Source: Ochrobactrum sp. CM-21-5 (lineage in GTDB: Bacteria > Pseudomonadota > Alphaproteobacteria > Rhizobiales > Rhizobiaceae). From it: a DNA stretch of 64,000 bases. Positions 1 to 8,512 of this stretch are shown here, in pieces. The DNA lies in assembly GCF_014253075.1 (NCBI RefSeq), contig NZ_JACLZJ010000002.1:620001-684000 (forward strand), given 5' to 3'. A program made the position numbers and the translations under genes. Numbering within the stretch: position 1 is the first letter of the stretch; the number at the start of each line of letters is the position of its first letter. The notes under the pieces were generated by a model that did no database searches, was not told the origin of the DNA, and saw nothing but the letters and a program-made list of their open reading frames with translations.

Positions 1-56
1 TGTTTGCATCTGGGGGCTGCGTCTGGGCGCGTCTGGAAATGTGTAAAACAAATGGA

Positions 57-99
57 TGGAGCGGTTCTGACGTTTCCGTTTAAACAGGAACCATTCTGG
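57..99. repeat. Short dispersed palindromic element, copy 1
   Basis: The segment begins TGGAGCGGTT and contains GACGTTTCC and AACAGGAA. It closely resembles a second copy at 15701-15743, which shares the same order of blocks. The copy runs into the end of the ATPase gene on the minus strand and supplies its last codons and stop. Short elements of this kind are common between genes in Brucella and Ochrobactrum; I cannot name the family with certainty. Confidence 0.55.
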
Positions 100-916
100 C
101 CTCGGCATACCGGTTCGCATTTTTCAGCCCTTCTTCCTGCTCCCGGGTAAGAGCGCGCGGCGCGCAATAACGGATGTGACAGCCGCGTGCACCGATATAT
201 TCGACCTCCACATCGACGCCGAATACGCAGCGAATGCGCCCCGCGTTCAAGACTTCTCGCGGGGCGCCCAGCGCGACCAGTTCCCCATGGTTCATGACCG
301 CGATGCGGTCGCAGAACATGGCAGCATGATTGAGGTCATGCAGCGCCGCCACAACCGTCAGGCTCTGGCGACTGACAAGGTCGAGAAGCCCGATCTGGTG
401 GCCGATATCGAGATGATTGGTGGGCTCGTCCAGCAGGAGAATTTGCGGCTCCTGCGCCAGCGCTCGCGCAATATGCAGCCGCTGGCGCTCCCCGCCCGAA
501 AGCGTATGCCAGTTGCGACTGGCCAGTTCGGTCATATCGACATTAGCAAGAGCCCGTTCAACGATAGCGTCGTCTTCGCCAGACCATGGCGACAGTGCGC
601 CAAGATAAGGCGTACGCCCAAGTTCCACCGCCTGCCGCGCAGTGATACGTTCTGTCGTTTCCGCCTGCTGCTCCACCAGTGCCAACCGCCGCGCTATCTC
701 GCGACGGCTGAATGTGTGGGTCGGCGCGTCACCCAATTTCACCTCACCCGCACGGCATCGCCGCACACCGGAAAGCAGCGACAGGAGACTGGTTTTCCCG
801 GAGCCGTTCGGCCCGATAATGCCGAGAAATTCGCCCTCGGCCACATCCAGCGACACATTGCGGAGGATTTCGACGCCGCCAGCCGACCAGCAGACATTAC
901 GTGCTGAAAGTATCAT
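80..916 (-). CDS. btuD: Cobalamin/siderophore-type ABC importer, ATP-binding protein
   Basis: This 278-residue ABC ATPase powers import through the permease encoded just upstream. Walker A (GPNGSGKT) lies at residues 35-42, the signature LSGGE at 139-143 and Walker B (ILLLDEP) at about 159-165, which is the FecE/BtuD/HmuV layout. The start overlaps the permease stop by ATGA, so the two are probably translationally coupled. A cobalamin riboswitch heads the operon, so B12 or a corrinoid is the likely substrate; the ATPase alone would also fit iron-siderophore uptake. The last codons and stop lie inside a dispersed repeat. Confidence 0.88.
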   Translation of the reverse strand: MILSARNVCWSAGGVEILRNVSLDVAEGEFLGIIGPNGSGKTSLLSLLSGVRRCRAGEVKLGDAPTHTFSRREIARRLALVEQQAETTERITARQAVELGRTPYLGALSPWSGEDDAIVERALANVDMTELASRNWHTLSGGERQRLHIARALAQEPQILLLDEPTNHLDIGHQIGLLDLVSRQSLTVVAALHDLNHAAMFCDRIAVMNHGELVALGAPREVLNAGRIRCVFGVDVEVEYIGARGCHIRYCAPRALTREQEEGLKNANRYAEARMVPV

Positions 917-1965
917 GAACTGGCCCTTCTCTGTCCAAGCAACAGGGCAAAAGCAGGCGCACCGAACAGCGCCGTGATGACGCCAATGGGCAGAACCTGA
1001 CCGGGGATGATGGTTCGGGACAGAATGTCGGCGGCAATCATGAAAACCGCGCCGATTAACGCCGCTGCGGGAAGCAGGACGCCATGCCGCACACCGACGA
1101 TCATACGCGCCGCATGCGGAATCACCAGCCCGACGAAACCTATGGAACCGACAATCGACACCATCACAGCCGTCATCATGGCGCTGACGCCGATGAGAAC
1201 GGCATAGACGCGGCGGACGGGAATACCCAATGATGCGGCTGATTCCGAACCGAAAGTGAACGCATCAAGCGCACGCGCGTGCCAGAAGCAGACCGCAAGC
1301 CCGACCAGACAGGCAGGCAGGGCCAAAGTGACATCCGGCCAGCGCACGCCGGACAAATTGCCCAGAAGCCAGAACATGATCGCGCGTGCCTGTTCGGCGT
1401 TGGCAGCTTTGGTGACGATGAATGAGGTCAATGCATTGAAAAGCTGGGAACCGGCGACGCCCGCCAGAATGATTGCACCGTTACCCCGCCCTGCCCGCAT
1501 GGCGAGCAAGCTTACCAGCGCAAAAGCGACCAGCGCACCCATGAAGGCGCCAAGCGGCAAGGTGAGAATGCCCGCGCCGACACCGAGAACGGCCACGGCA
1601 ACTGCCCCCGTGGAAGCGCCAGCCGAAATGCCCAGAATGTAAGGGTCGGCCAGCGGGTTACGCAGCAGCGACTGCAACACCACGCCGGATAGCGCAAGCG
1701 CCGCGCCGCAGCATGCGGCAACGACAGCCCGGCTCAGCCGATAGCTCCATACAATCCCTTCATCGATGGGCTTTATCGGATAACCGGCATTCCAGATGCG
1801 GTTGGCGATGGTTTTTGCCACCACATCCAGCGGTATGGAGGTTTCACCGATGGCAGCGCCCAGCCACAGAGCCGCAAGCAACAGGACAAGCGCCAGCAAG
1901 CCGACGTTTAATCGATTGCCCAAGTGCCGTTTGGAAATGCGCGCAGCGGCGGTCCGGACGGTCAC
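913..1965 (-). CDS. btuC: FecCD/BtuC-family ABC permease
   Basis: This 350-residue inner-membrane permease has many hydrophobic segments and the FecCD-family core, including LRNPLADPYILGISAGAS near residue 95 and GLVIPHAARM in the C-terminal part. The open frame extends further upstream, but that part overlaps the binding-protein gene. I chose the GTG at 1965, which overlaps the upstream TGA (GTGA) and leaves a normal short N-terminus before the first membrane helix. It would form the translocation pore with the ATPase downstream. The riboswitch upstream argues for corrinoid transport. Confidence 0.87.
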   Translation of the reverse strand: MTVRTAAARISKRHLGNRLNVGLLALVLLLAALWLGAAIGETSIPLDVVAKTIANRIWNAGYPIKPIDEGIVWSYRLSRAVVAACCGAALALSGVVLQSLLRNPLADPYILGISAGASTGAVAVAVLGVGAGILTLPLGAFMGALVAFALVSLLAMRAGRGNGAIILAGVAGSQLFNALTSFIVTKAANAEQARAIMFWLLGNLSGVRWPDVTLALPACLVGLAVCFWHARALDAFTFGSESAASLGIPVRRVYAVLIGVSAMMTAVMVSIVGSIGFVGLVIPHAARMIVGVRHGVLLPAAALIGAVFMIAADILSRTIIPGQVLPIGVITALFGAPAFALLLGQRRASS

Positions 1966-2990
1966 TTGCTCAGACCTGCGGCAGAAACGGCATCGGCCAG
2001 CGTTTCGATGCCTTCCACAACCCGTAGAGACGTGCTCATCGATTGTGAATCCATATCGAACACATGGCCCTCCGTCACAGCGGGCATCAGGCTCGCCACC
2101 GGATCGCTGTTGAGAAACCGATGCTTGACCGCAATATCGTCCGCCGGATAGCGGCGGCGGTCCATCTTGGCTGCGACGATCATCGTCGGGCTGGCCTTGG
2201 CGACGGTTTCCCAGCCAACCGCCGGCCACTCCTCGTCGCTCTCAATCACATTTTTGATGCCTAGCGCGGAAAGGATATAGCCAGGTGCCCCGTTCCTGCC
2301 CGCCATATAGGGGTCGATGTCGAGTTTCGCGCTGGAAAACCACACGACCGCGGAAAGCTTGCCATGGGCGGAAGATATTTTCCTACGCGCCGCTTCCTCC
2401 CGCGCCTTTAATGCGGCAACCAGTTTATCACCGCGATCCTGCACATTGAAAATCTCGGCAAGTTCGGTGATTTCCTGATAAACGACATCCATGGTAAAGG
2501 CCACTGTGCGAACACCGTCGCCACCGCCGGAATTGTCCTTACCAAGACAATCTGTGGGTGATGTATAGGCCGCAATGCCCAGTTCCTCGAATTGCTCGGG
2601 GCTGGCGACAATACCGGCCGGTCCTACATGCCACTGGAAATCGGCGGTGACGAGATCAGGTTTCTGCGCAACCACGCTTTCAAAGCTTGGATCGTTGTCG
2701 GCAAGGCGCTTGACCTTTGCATTCACCTCCTCGAACCCTTTGAGAACGGGGCCGAACCAGACCGCTGTTCCCACAACCTTGTCGCCCAGTCCGAGGCTGT
2801 AAAGGATTTCGGCGCTACTCTGCCCGACGGCCACCGCACGGGTCGGAGCTTGCTCAAAAGTGACATCGCGACCGCAGTTTTTCAGTGTCAGCGGATATTG
2901 GGTTTCCGTAGCATGAAGCGCTGGAACGCCTGCGAAAAGGGTGAAAGCGCACAGCACGGCGCGAAACGGTATCTGGCCGATGAGTTTCAT
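1962..2990 (-). CDS. btuF: Periplasmic binding protein of the cobalamin-type ABC importer
   Basis: This 342-residue binding protein has a Sec signal peptide (about residues 1-28, ending near ALHATE) followed by a FepB/BtuF-type periplasmic fold; the stretch RAVAVGQSSAEILYSLGLGDKVVG is typical of the first lobe. The start at 2990 was chosen because the signal peptide begins there; the frame is open to 3161 but those residues look non-coding. It is the first gene of the operon and lies about 185 bases below a cobalamin riboswitch. Ligand is inferred as B12 or cobinamide. Confidence 0.85.
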   Translation of the reverse strand: MKLIGQIPFRAVLCAFTLFAGVPALHATETQYPLTLKNCGRDVTFEQAPTRAVAVGQSSAEILYSLGLGDKVVGTAVWFGPVLKGFEEVNAKVKRLADNDPSFESVVAQKPDLVTADFQWHVGPAGIVASPEQFEELGIAAYTSPTDCLGKDNSGGGDGVRTVAFTMDVVYQEITELAEIFNVQDRGDKLVAALKAREEAARRKISSAHGKLSAVVWFSSAKLDIDPYMAGRNGAPGYILSALGIKNVIESDEEWPAVGWETVAKASPTMIVAAKMDRRRYPADDIAVKHRFLNSDPVASLMPAVTEGHVFDMDSQSMSTSLRVVEGIETLADAVSAAGLSK

Positions 2991-3174
2991 GGAATATCCC
3001 CGAAATGATAAGAGAAAGGCCAACGTCAGGCGGCGACGTCGGTGCAAACCGCAGCACAGACCCGCGTATCCGGAGATATGGATGGCAATGGGAGAAGGCG
3101 CCTTGCGACGCGAAAAACTGTCATAACCGGCTCCTGCTCCGGGCATCCCCGCCCGTGACAATGGATTTAAGCAA

Positions 3175-3390
3175 GACGGCAGGTCTCCTGGCTCACGGAT
3201 ATATGCTGTTCATCTGCCTTCCCGCGTCTTTCGAAGGACGCAGTGGCATGACGCTTTCAACGCCACGAGGATGAACGGCAATCCGCTTACAGTTGCGGGG
3301 GCAGCCACGGTCTCGGTCCCTTTTGGGTCGTCCTCACCGTGTTCCCTATTAATCCCCTTCGCTCTCGGTCGGGGAACCGTCAAAACACGT
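3175..3390 (-). promoter_or_regulatory. Cobalamin (AdoCbl) riboswitch
   Basis: Read on the minus strand, the leader contains the cobalamin riboswitch landmarks in order: a GAGCG...AATAGGGAACACGGTG block, CCCCCGCAACTGTAAGCGG, a GCCACTG...GGGAAGGC block and the B12 box GAGCCAGGAGACCTGCC (about 3177-3195). It sits directly upstream of the binding-protein gene, where it would reduce expression when adenosylcobalamin is plentiful. The exact ends are estimated. Confidence 0.95.
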
Positions 3391-3604
3391 AACACTATTA
3401 CGTGCTGCCGCGCTGGCCGTCAAGCCGGCTTGTGCAGGACTGCTTCTTCCAGGATTTTGTCGATTGTGGCTAAAGTTGTACGCGGTTTGCTGGCGTATTG
3501 AATTTCTTTTTTGTAATCTCCATTTACTGACTCCCCCGCTGGAGGAGCGGAACTTTGGGGAGCGCTGCATTATTGCGGCATCATAACAATTCGAGGGAGG
3601 ACTT

Positions 3605-4558
3605 ATGCGTAAATTCATGTTGGCTCTTACGTCTGTTGCGGCGTTGACGATGGCTGCCGGCTCGGCCACGGCAGAGGACTATAAAATCCTCGCGCCTGCC
3701 GCTCCGGGCGGCGGCTGGGACCAGACGGCGCGCACGATGCAGAATGTGCTGCAGGATGAAAAGATTTCGGGCAGCGTTCAGGTCATCAACGTTCCCGGCG
3801 CGGGCGGCACAATCGGCCTTGCCCAGTTCGTCAACCAGAACAAGGGTGATCCCAGCCAGCTCATCGTCGGCGGCTATGTCATGGTCGGGGCGATCCTGAC
3901 GAACAAATCGCCCGTCACGCTCGATGCGATCACGCCGATTGCACGCCTCACCGGCGAATATGAAGCCATCGTCGTTCCGGCATCCTCGGATATCCAGAAT
4001 CTGGGAGATCTCGTCGCCAAGCTTAAGGCCGACCCGGGATCTGTCTCATGGGGCGGCGGTTCGGCAGGCGGTACGGACCACATCACAGCCGGTCTTTTCG
4101 CCAAGGCGTCCGGCGTCGATCCGACGAAGATCAACTACATCGCCTTTTCCGGCGGCGGTGAAGCGCTTGCGGCCATTCTCGGCAATCAGGTAACTGTCGG
4201 CATTTCCGGCTATGGCGAATTCGAGCCCCAGATCAAGGCAGGCACGCTGCGCATCATCGGCATTTCCAGCGACGAGCGCCTGGAAGGCATCGACGCGCCG
4301 ACCTATAAGGAAGGCGGCGTGGACGTGTCGATCCAGAACTGGCGCATGGTTGGCGCAGCTCCCGGCATCACCGCAGAACAAGAAGCGGCGATCAATGCCG
4401 ACATCGAAAAGATGGTGAAGTCGGAAACCTGGCAAAAGGCGCTCAAGGACAAGGGCTGGGCAGACACCTATCTCGCCGGCCCCGCATTCAAGGAGCAGCT
4501 TGCCAAGGACGTCGCCGCAACTGAAACCATCCTCAAGGAAATCGGTCTCGTCAAATGA
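3605..4558 (+). CDS. tctC: Tripartite tricarboxylate transporter, periplasmic binding protein
   Basis: This 317-residue protein has a clear signal peptide (about residues 1-23, ending SATA before EDYKIL) and the Bug/TctC fold, with the glycine-rich PAAPGGGWDQTARTMQ loop near the N-terminus that contacts the carboxylate ligand. It captures a substrate in the periplasm for the TctAB membrane complex. A strong GGAGG site precedes the ATG. It overlaps tctB by ATGA. The substrate cannot be read from sequence; citrate, tartrate and other carboxylates are all known in the family. Confidence 0.9.
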   Translation: MRKFMLALTSVAALTMAAGSATAEDYKILAPAAPGGGWDQTARTMQNVLQDEKISGSVQVINVPGAGGTIGLAQFVNQNKGDPSQLIVGGYVMVGAILTNKSPVTLDAITPIARLTGEYEAIVVPASSDIQNLGDLVAKLKADPGSVSWGGGSAGGTDHITAGLFAKASGVDPTKINYIAFSGGGEALAAILGNQVTVGISGYGEFEPQIKAGTLRIIGISSDERLEGIDAPTYKEGGVDVSIQNWRMVGAAPGITAEQEAAINADIEKMVKSETWQKALKDKGWADTYLAGPAFKEQLAKDVAATETILKEIGLVK

Positions 4559-5052
4559 CAGGATCTGATCAGAAGGAAGAGCGCCGTCCCGAAGGGGCGG
4601 CGCGAGATCACGCAGCAATTGTTATCGCCTTCGTTCTTGCCGCTGTCGCCATCGCCATTGCCTGGGCCACCGCTTACGGCAATGATGTAACGACCTACTC
4701 GCCGGTCGGCCCGAAAACCGTTCCCTATATCATCGCGGCGGGTCTTTTCGGCCTTTCCATCTGGACGCTGTTCGAGGCCTTGCGCGGTGACTTTCCCGCA
4801 AGGGAGCATCAGGAAATCGCCCCTATGGCGTGGATCGTCGGCGGCTTGGTGATCCAGATGCTCTCAATGAAAACCGTGGGGTTTTCACTCTCCACCGGCC
4901 TGCTCTTCGCGGCAACGGCGCGCGGTTTCGGCTATCGCAAATTCTGGATCAGCGTGCCGGTCGGCATCGCCTTTTCTTTTGCGATCTGGTTCATATTTGC
5001 GCGCGGCCTTCAACTTTCGCTGCCATCCGGCTGGCTGGAACAGTTCGTCTAA
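4555..5052 (+). CDS. tctB: Tripartite tricarboxylate transporter, small membrane subunit
   Basis: This 165-residue protein has four hydrophobic segments (near residues 20-40, 60-75, 90-110 and 130-150), as expected of TctB. The N-terminal 20 residues are polar and charged. It lies between tctC, whose stop it overlaps by ATGA, and tctA, 15 bases downstream. Position and topology identify it; TctB proteins are poorly conserved in sequence. Confidence 0.88.
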   Translation: MTGSDQKEERRPEGAARDHAAIVIAFVLAAVAIAIAWATAYGNDVTTYSPVGPKTVPYIIAAGLFGLSIWTLFEALRGDFPAREHQEIAPMAWIVGGLVIQMLSMKTVGFSLSTGLLFAATARGFGYRKFWISVPVGIAFSFAIWFIFARGLQLSLPSGWLEQFV

Positions 5053-5067
5053 AGGGGAGATGCCAAC

Positions 5068-6612
5068 ATGGACACTGTCGCACTCCTCACCCACGGCCTC
5101 ATGGTGGCACTGGAGCCCATAAACCTTCTTTATGCATTGATCGGCGTTACACTGGGAACGGCGGTCGGCGTTCTTCCGGGCATTGGTCCGGCACTTACCG
5201 TCGCCCTTCTTCTGCCCGTCACCTACAAGCTCGACCCGTCCGGCTCGCTCATCATGTTCGCGGGTATTTATTATGGCGGCATGTATGGCGGTTCGACCAC
5301 ATCCATCCTGCTCAACACGCCGGGCGAAAGCGCCTCCATCGTCACCGCGCTGGAAGGCAACAAGATGGCGCGCGCCGGACGCGGTGGCCCGGCACTTGCC
5401 ACAGCGGCCATCGGCTCGTTCGTCGCAGGCCTGATCGCTACGCTGGCACTTGCCTTCGTAGCTCCGTGGGTGGTGAAATTCGCGCTATCCTTCGGACCGT
5501 CGGAATATTTCGCGCTCATGCTGCTGGCCTTCATGACCGTTTCGGCGGCTTTCGGCGATTCCACGCTACGCGGGATAACCTCGCTCTTCATCGGTTTGAC
5601 GCTCGGCCTCATCGGCATTGACCAGCTGACCGGGCAGGCACGCCTTGTCATGGGCACGCCGAACCTGCTGGACGGCATCAATGTCACCACACTTGCCGTG
5701 GCGCTGTTCGCTATCGGCGAAACATTGGCCGTCGTCTCCAAAAAGCTCGGACCGGAGGACGATGTCATCGCCGTCAAGGGCTCGGTCTGGATGACCAAGC
5801 AAGACTGGAAACGCTCATGGGTGCCGTGGCTGCGCGGCACGGCGATCGGCTTCCCGATCGGCGCCATGCCTGCTGGCGGCGCAGACGTGTCGAGCTTCCT
5901 GTCCTATTCGGCAGAACGGCAGTTCTCCAAGCACCCCGAAGAATTCGGCAAGGGCGCAATTGAAGGCGTCGCCGGTCCGGAAGCAGCAAACAATGCATCC
6001 GCCGCCGGTACGCTGGTGCCGCTACTGACGCTCGGCCTCCCGACAACGGCGACCGCTGCGATCATGCTGGCGGGCTTCCAGCAGTTCGGCCTTCAGCCCG
6101 GACCGCTGCTTTTCGTGACCAATGCTACGCTCGTCTGGGGGCTGGTCGCAAGTCTGCTCGTCGCCAATCTCATGCTCCTGGTACTCAACCTTCCACTGAT
6201 CGGGCTTTGGGTGAAAATGCTCACCATCCCGCGTCATTGGCTCTATGCGGGCATTCTGGTCTTTGCGACGCTCGGCACCATCGGCGCCAACGCCTCGACC
6301 TCGATGCTGTTCGGCCTGCCCGTCTCGTTCGAACTGGGACTGCTTCTGGCTTTCGGCCTGCTCGGCTATCTGCTGCGCCGTTTTTCCTACCCTATAGCGC
6401 CCGTGGTGGTGGGATTGATCCTTGGCCCGATGGCTGAGAAAAGCCTGCGTCAGGCATTGCAAATCAGTCAGGGCAATCCGATGACGCTGGTACATTCCTG
6501 GGTATCGGTAACGCTGATCGCGCTTGCCATTGCGGCAGTGGTCGTGCCGATGATCCTGCGCCAGCGCGGCAAAGGACAATTGCTCAGCCAGATGGCGACG
6601 GACGAAGACTAA
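5068..6612 (+). CDS. tctA: Tripartite tricarboxylate transporter, large membrane subunit
   Basis: At 514 residues this has the normal length of TctA. Family motifs seen are [17 protein letters not shown] near the N-terminus, [20 protein letters not shown] around residue 70 and [16 protein letters not shown] in the second half. About twelve membrane segments form the secondary carrier that takes substrate from TctC. A rho-independent terminator follows within 10 bases of the stop, so the transcript is tctC-tctB-tctA. Confidence 0.93.
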   Translation: MDTVALLTHGLMVALEPINLLYALIGVTLGTAVGVLPGIGPALTVALLLPVTYKLDPSGSLIMFAGIYYGGMYGGSTTSILLNTPGESASIVTALEGNKMARAGRGGPALATAAIGSFVAGLIATLALAFVAPWVVKFALSFGPSEYFALMLLAFMTVSAAFGDSTLRGITSLFIGLTLGLIGIDQLTGQARLVMGTPNLLDGINVTTLAVALFAIGETLAVVSKKLGPEDDVIAVKGSVWMTKQDWKRSWVPWLRGTAIGFPIGAMPAGGADVSSFLSYSAERQFSKHPEEFGKGAIEGVAGPEAANNASAAGTLVPLLTLGLPTTATAAIMLAGFQQFGLQPGPLLFVTNATLVWGLVASLLVANLMLLVLNLPLIGLWVKMLTIPRHWLYAGILVFATLGTIGANASTSMLFGLPVSFELGLLLAFGLLGYLLRRFSYPIAPVVVGLILGPMAEKSLRQALQISQGNPMTLVHSWVSVTLIALAIAAVVVPMILRQRGKGQLLSQMATDED

Positions 6613-6618
6613 AGCAAA

Positions 6619-6653
6619 AAGCCGCCGGATTAGCTCCGGCGGCTTTTTTTTTT
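6619..6653 (+). terminator. Rho-independent terminator of tctCBA
   Basis: The stem AGCCGCCGGA/TCCGGCGGCT with a short loop is followed by ten T residues, immediately after the tctA stop codon. Confidence 0.92.
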
Positions 6654-6734
6654 AATCAGCTACTTTACGCTTATACCAAAGCTCAATGTGTGAAACTCAT
6701 CAAACTTTGGTAAGTGCGCGTGGCGATTGAAAGT

Positions 6735-6860
6735 TTTCAAGGCGTGATGCAGCGGCATCTTGGAGCGCGTTTCGATCTGATTGAATCAGATCTGCACCCC
6801 ATTTTTTTAACGCGTATCTTTTCCGAAAACCGTTTCACGCTTTTCCGGATGCGCGCTAGC
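6735..6860. repeat. Intergenic mosaic-type palindromic element
   Basis: The segment contains a perfect inverted repeat (CGATCTGATT then GAATCAGATC with one shared centre, about 6773-6793), then a T-rich spacer and CCGAAAACCGTTTCACGCTTTTCCGGATGCGC. It has no convincing reading frame. I recognise the layout as one of the dispersed intergenic elements common in rhizobia and Brucellaceae, but the family name is not certain. It fills most of the gap between the tctA terminator and the next gene. Confidence 0.55.
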
Positions 6861-6869
6861 ACCTTGGTA

Positions 6870-7028
6870 TTAATCGTGAATCTTGCGGAATTGCTCCACA
6901 TCGATGCCAAGCGTCTCAAGGTCTCTTGCGGTGGGCTGCTGGCCAACGCGCACAGCCGCCGAGGCACGAACGGCGCTACCGAACTGCGCGAATGCACGAC
7001 CGAAACGGTTATTGAAGCGGGCAAACAT
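6870..7028 (-). CDS. Small DUF1127/YjiS-like protein
   Basis: This 52-residue protein is basic in its N-terminal half (MFARFNNRFGRAFAQFG) and ends with TARDLETLGIDVEQFRKIH, resembling the 'L..LGI...' tail of DUF1127/YjiS proteins. Three in-frame ATGs lie close together; I chose 7028 because GGAG sits six bases upstream of it. Some YjiS-like proteins bind RNA in alphaproteobacteria, but nothing here proves that role. It is divergent from the gene at 7222. Confidence 0.6.
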   Translation of the reverse strand: MFARFNNRFGRAFAQFGSAVRASAAVRVGQQPTARDLETLGIDVEQFRKIHD

Positions 7029-7221
7029 TTTCATCTCCATTACGAACGCTTCCTGCGTCCGCTCCCGAAAGATGGTGTTCCCGCGACCGGTTGTGAAGGG
7101 CTGCCCGCGCATGCCAGCCATGCGGTTTCCGCATGCGCCGTTTTCCTTTCACTTGATCGCGATCAATGCCCCGCCCGTCCCCTCCTGCGAAGCTTGGGTC
7201 AAACAAACGGAAGGAGACGTC

Positions 7222-7461
7222 ATGTCGAACACACCGCACACGCTCGGAGAGGAATTCCCCGGACAGCTTGACGCTATTCACGCCTTGAAGGCCAAGGACG
7301 CCCGTTTTGCACGTATCCTGGAAGAATATGACGCGGTCAACGACCGGATTCACCGTGCCGAAACGAAGATCGCGCCGGTGAGCCAGGAAGAAGAAACCAA
7401 CCTGCGCAAGCAGCGCCTTGCCTTGAAAGACACGATCGAACAGGCGCTGGCAGCAGCCTGA
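7222..7461 (+). CDS. DUF465/YdcH-family small protein
   Basis: This 79-residue protein is almost entirely helical and charged and matches the YdcH/DUF465 pattern: a central ILEEYDAVNDRIHRAE segment, then EEEETNLRKQRLALKDTI near the C-terminus. AAGGAG lies seven bases before the ATG. The function of the family is not established. It is followed, in convergent orientation, by mgtC. Confidence 0.85.
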   Translation: MSNTPHTLGEEFPGQLDAIHALKAKDARFARILEEYDAVNDRIHRAETKIAPVSQEEETNLRKQRLALKDTIEQALAAA

Positions 7462-7488
7462 TCCTTTAAATATCGCCCGGCCAGCCGT

Positions 7489-8001
7489 TCATGGCTTTTC
7501 AACGCCCCTGCTGCTGTCCGGGCTGACCACAGTTTCCATCTTGCTGACCACCACGAGCACGATCACCGCAATGGCGGTCGCCATGATTGCGATATGCCAG
7601 AGACCGAGGCCTGCCGCGAGGCCCACGGCTGCGGCAAGCCACATGCCCGCGCCGGTCGTGATGCCGGTAATTTTGCCCCGCGCGAAGATGATGAAGCCCG
7701 CCGCCAGAAACGCAACGCCGCTGGTGATCGCCTCTACCAGTCGCGAGGGGTCCATCCTGATATTCTGATCGTTGAAGACAGGCACATTCACCAGTTCAAG
7801 CGACACGATGGTGAAAGTAGCCGACGCCAGACAAACCAGCATATGCGTCTTGAGGCCCGCCGGTCGTTTGCGCCACTCGCGCTCGATCCCGATGATCGAT
7901 CCCAGAAGCGTCGCCAGAAGCATCCGCGCCAGAACCACCGGCAGGCCAAGTGTGTGATCGTGTGTAAACTCCGCCCAGAACTGATCCCAAAACTGATCCA
8001 T
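7489..8001 (-). CDS. mgtC: MgtC/SapB-family inner-membrane protein
   Basis: At 170 residues this matches the short MgtC form, with the diagnostic block RMLLATLLGSIIGIEREWRK at about residues 26-45, the LKTHMLVCLASA segment after it and GVAFLAAGFIIF further on. Four to five membrane segments are visible. MgtC proteins are needed for growth in low magnesium and inside macrophages in several pathogens, including Brucella. The C-terminal MgtC extension domain is absent. AGGGG precedes the start. Confidence 0.9.
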   Translation of the reverse strand: MDQFWDQFWAEFTHDHTLGLPVVLARMLLATLLGSIIGIEREWRKRPAGLKTHMLVCLASATFTIVSLELVNVPVFNDQNIRMDPSRLVEAITSGVAFLAAGFIIFARGKITGITTGAGMWLAAAVGLAAGLGLWHIAIMATAIAVIVLVVVSKMETVVSPDSSRGVEKP

Positions 8002-8053
8002 GCCCCTAAACGGGCATCAGGGCGGATGGTTCCCGATCATGCGGGCACGATCA

Positions 8054-8269
8054 TCACTGGTCGCCGGAAGCTGGCGGCACGGTTTGCGTGGCTGCGGGGG
8101 GAACGGAGTTCTCACCATTCGGCGTATCAGCGTCTGGCGAAATCATCGCACCATAGACCTCCACCAGCAACCAAACGGCAAGCGCTGCCAGAATACTGAT
8201 CACAAGTATGGCAAGGACAGGTTTTCCCTCTCTGCCCTGCCGGGCTTCAGTCGGGTTGATCTGTTTCAT
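8054..8269 (-). CDS. Small single-pass membrane protein, unknown function
   Basis: This 71-residue protein has a polar N-terminus, one membrane segment (residues about 17-41, PVLAILVISILAALAVWLLVEVYG) and a proline-rich polar tail. A near-perfect AGGAGGT site lies upstream of the ATG. It is 52 bases upstream of mgtC on the same strand, so the two may share a transcript. I do not recognise a family. Confidence 0.65.
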   Translation of the reverse strand: MKQINPTEARQGREGKPVLAILVISILAALAVWLLVEVYGAMISPDADTPNGENSVPPAATQTVPPASGDQ

Positions 8270-8512
8270 GGATCAATACCTCCTGTCTTGAAGATGCATA
8301 AGCCAAATGGCTGACAGAAAGATTGGTTCCACAACAGATAAGCTTCGGCGTCGGCACGCAAACGAGAGCCTGTCGGCAATCATCTGCCAGACCGGCATAG
8401 CAGCAATTTGAAACGTCGCTTCCACACTGTCAAAGCTGTGATATATCTGCGTCCGGCGCGCCAGCTCAAACACAATGCTCCCACCAATACACGTTCGCAA
8501 AGGTATGCTCTT

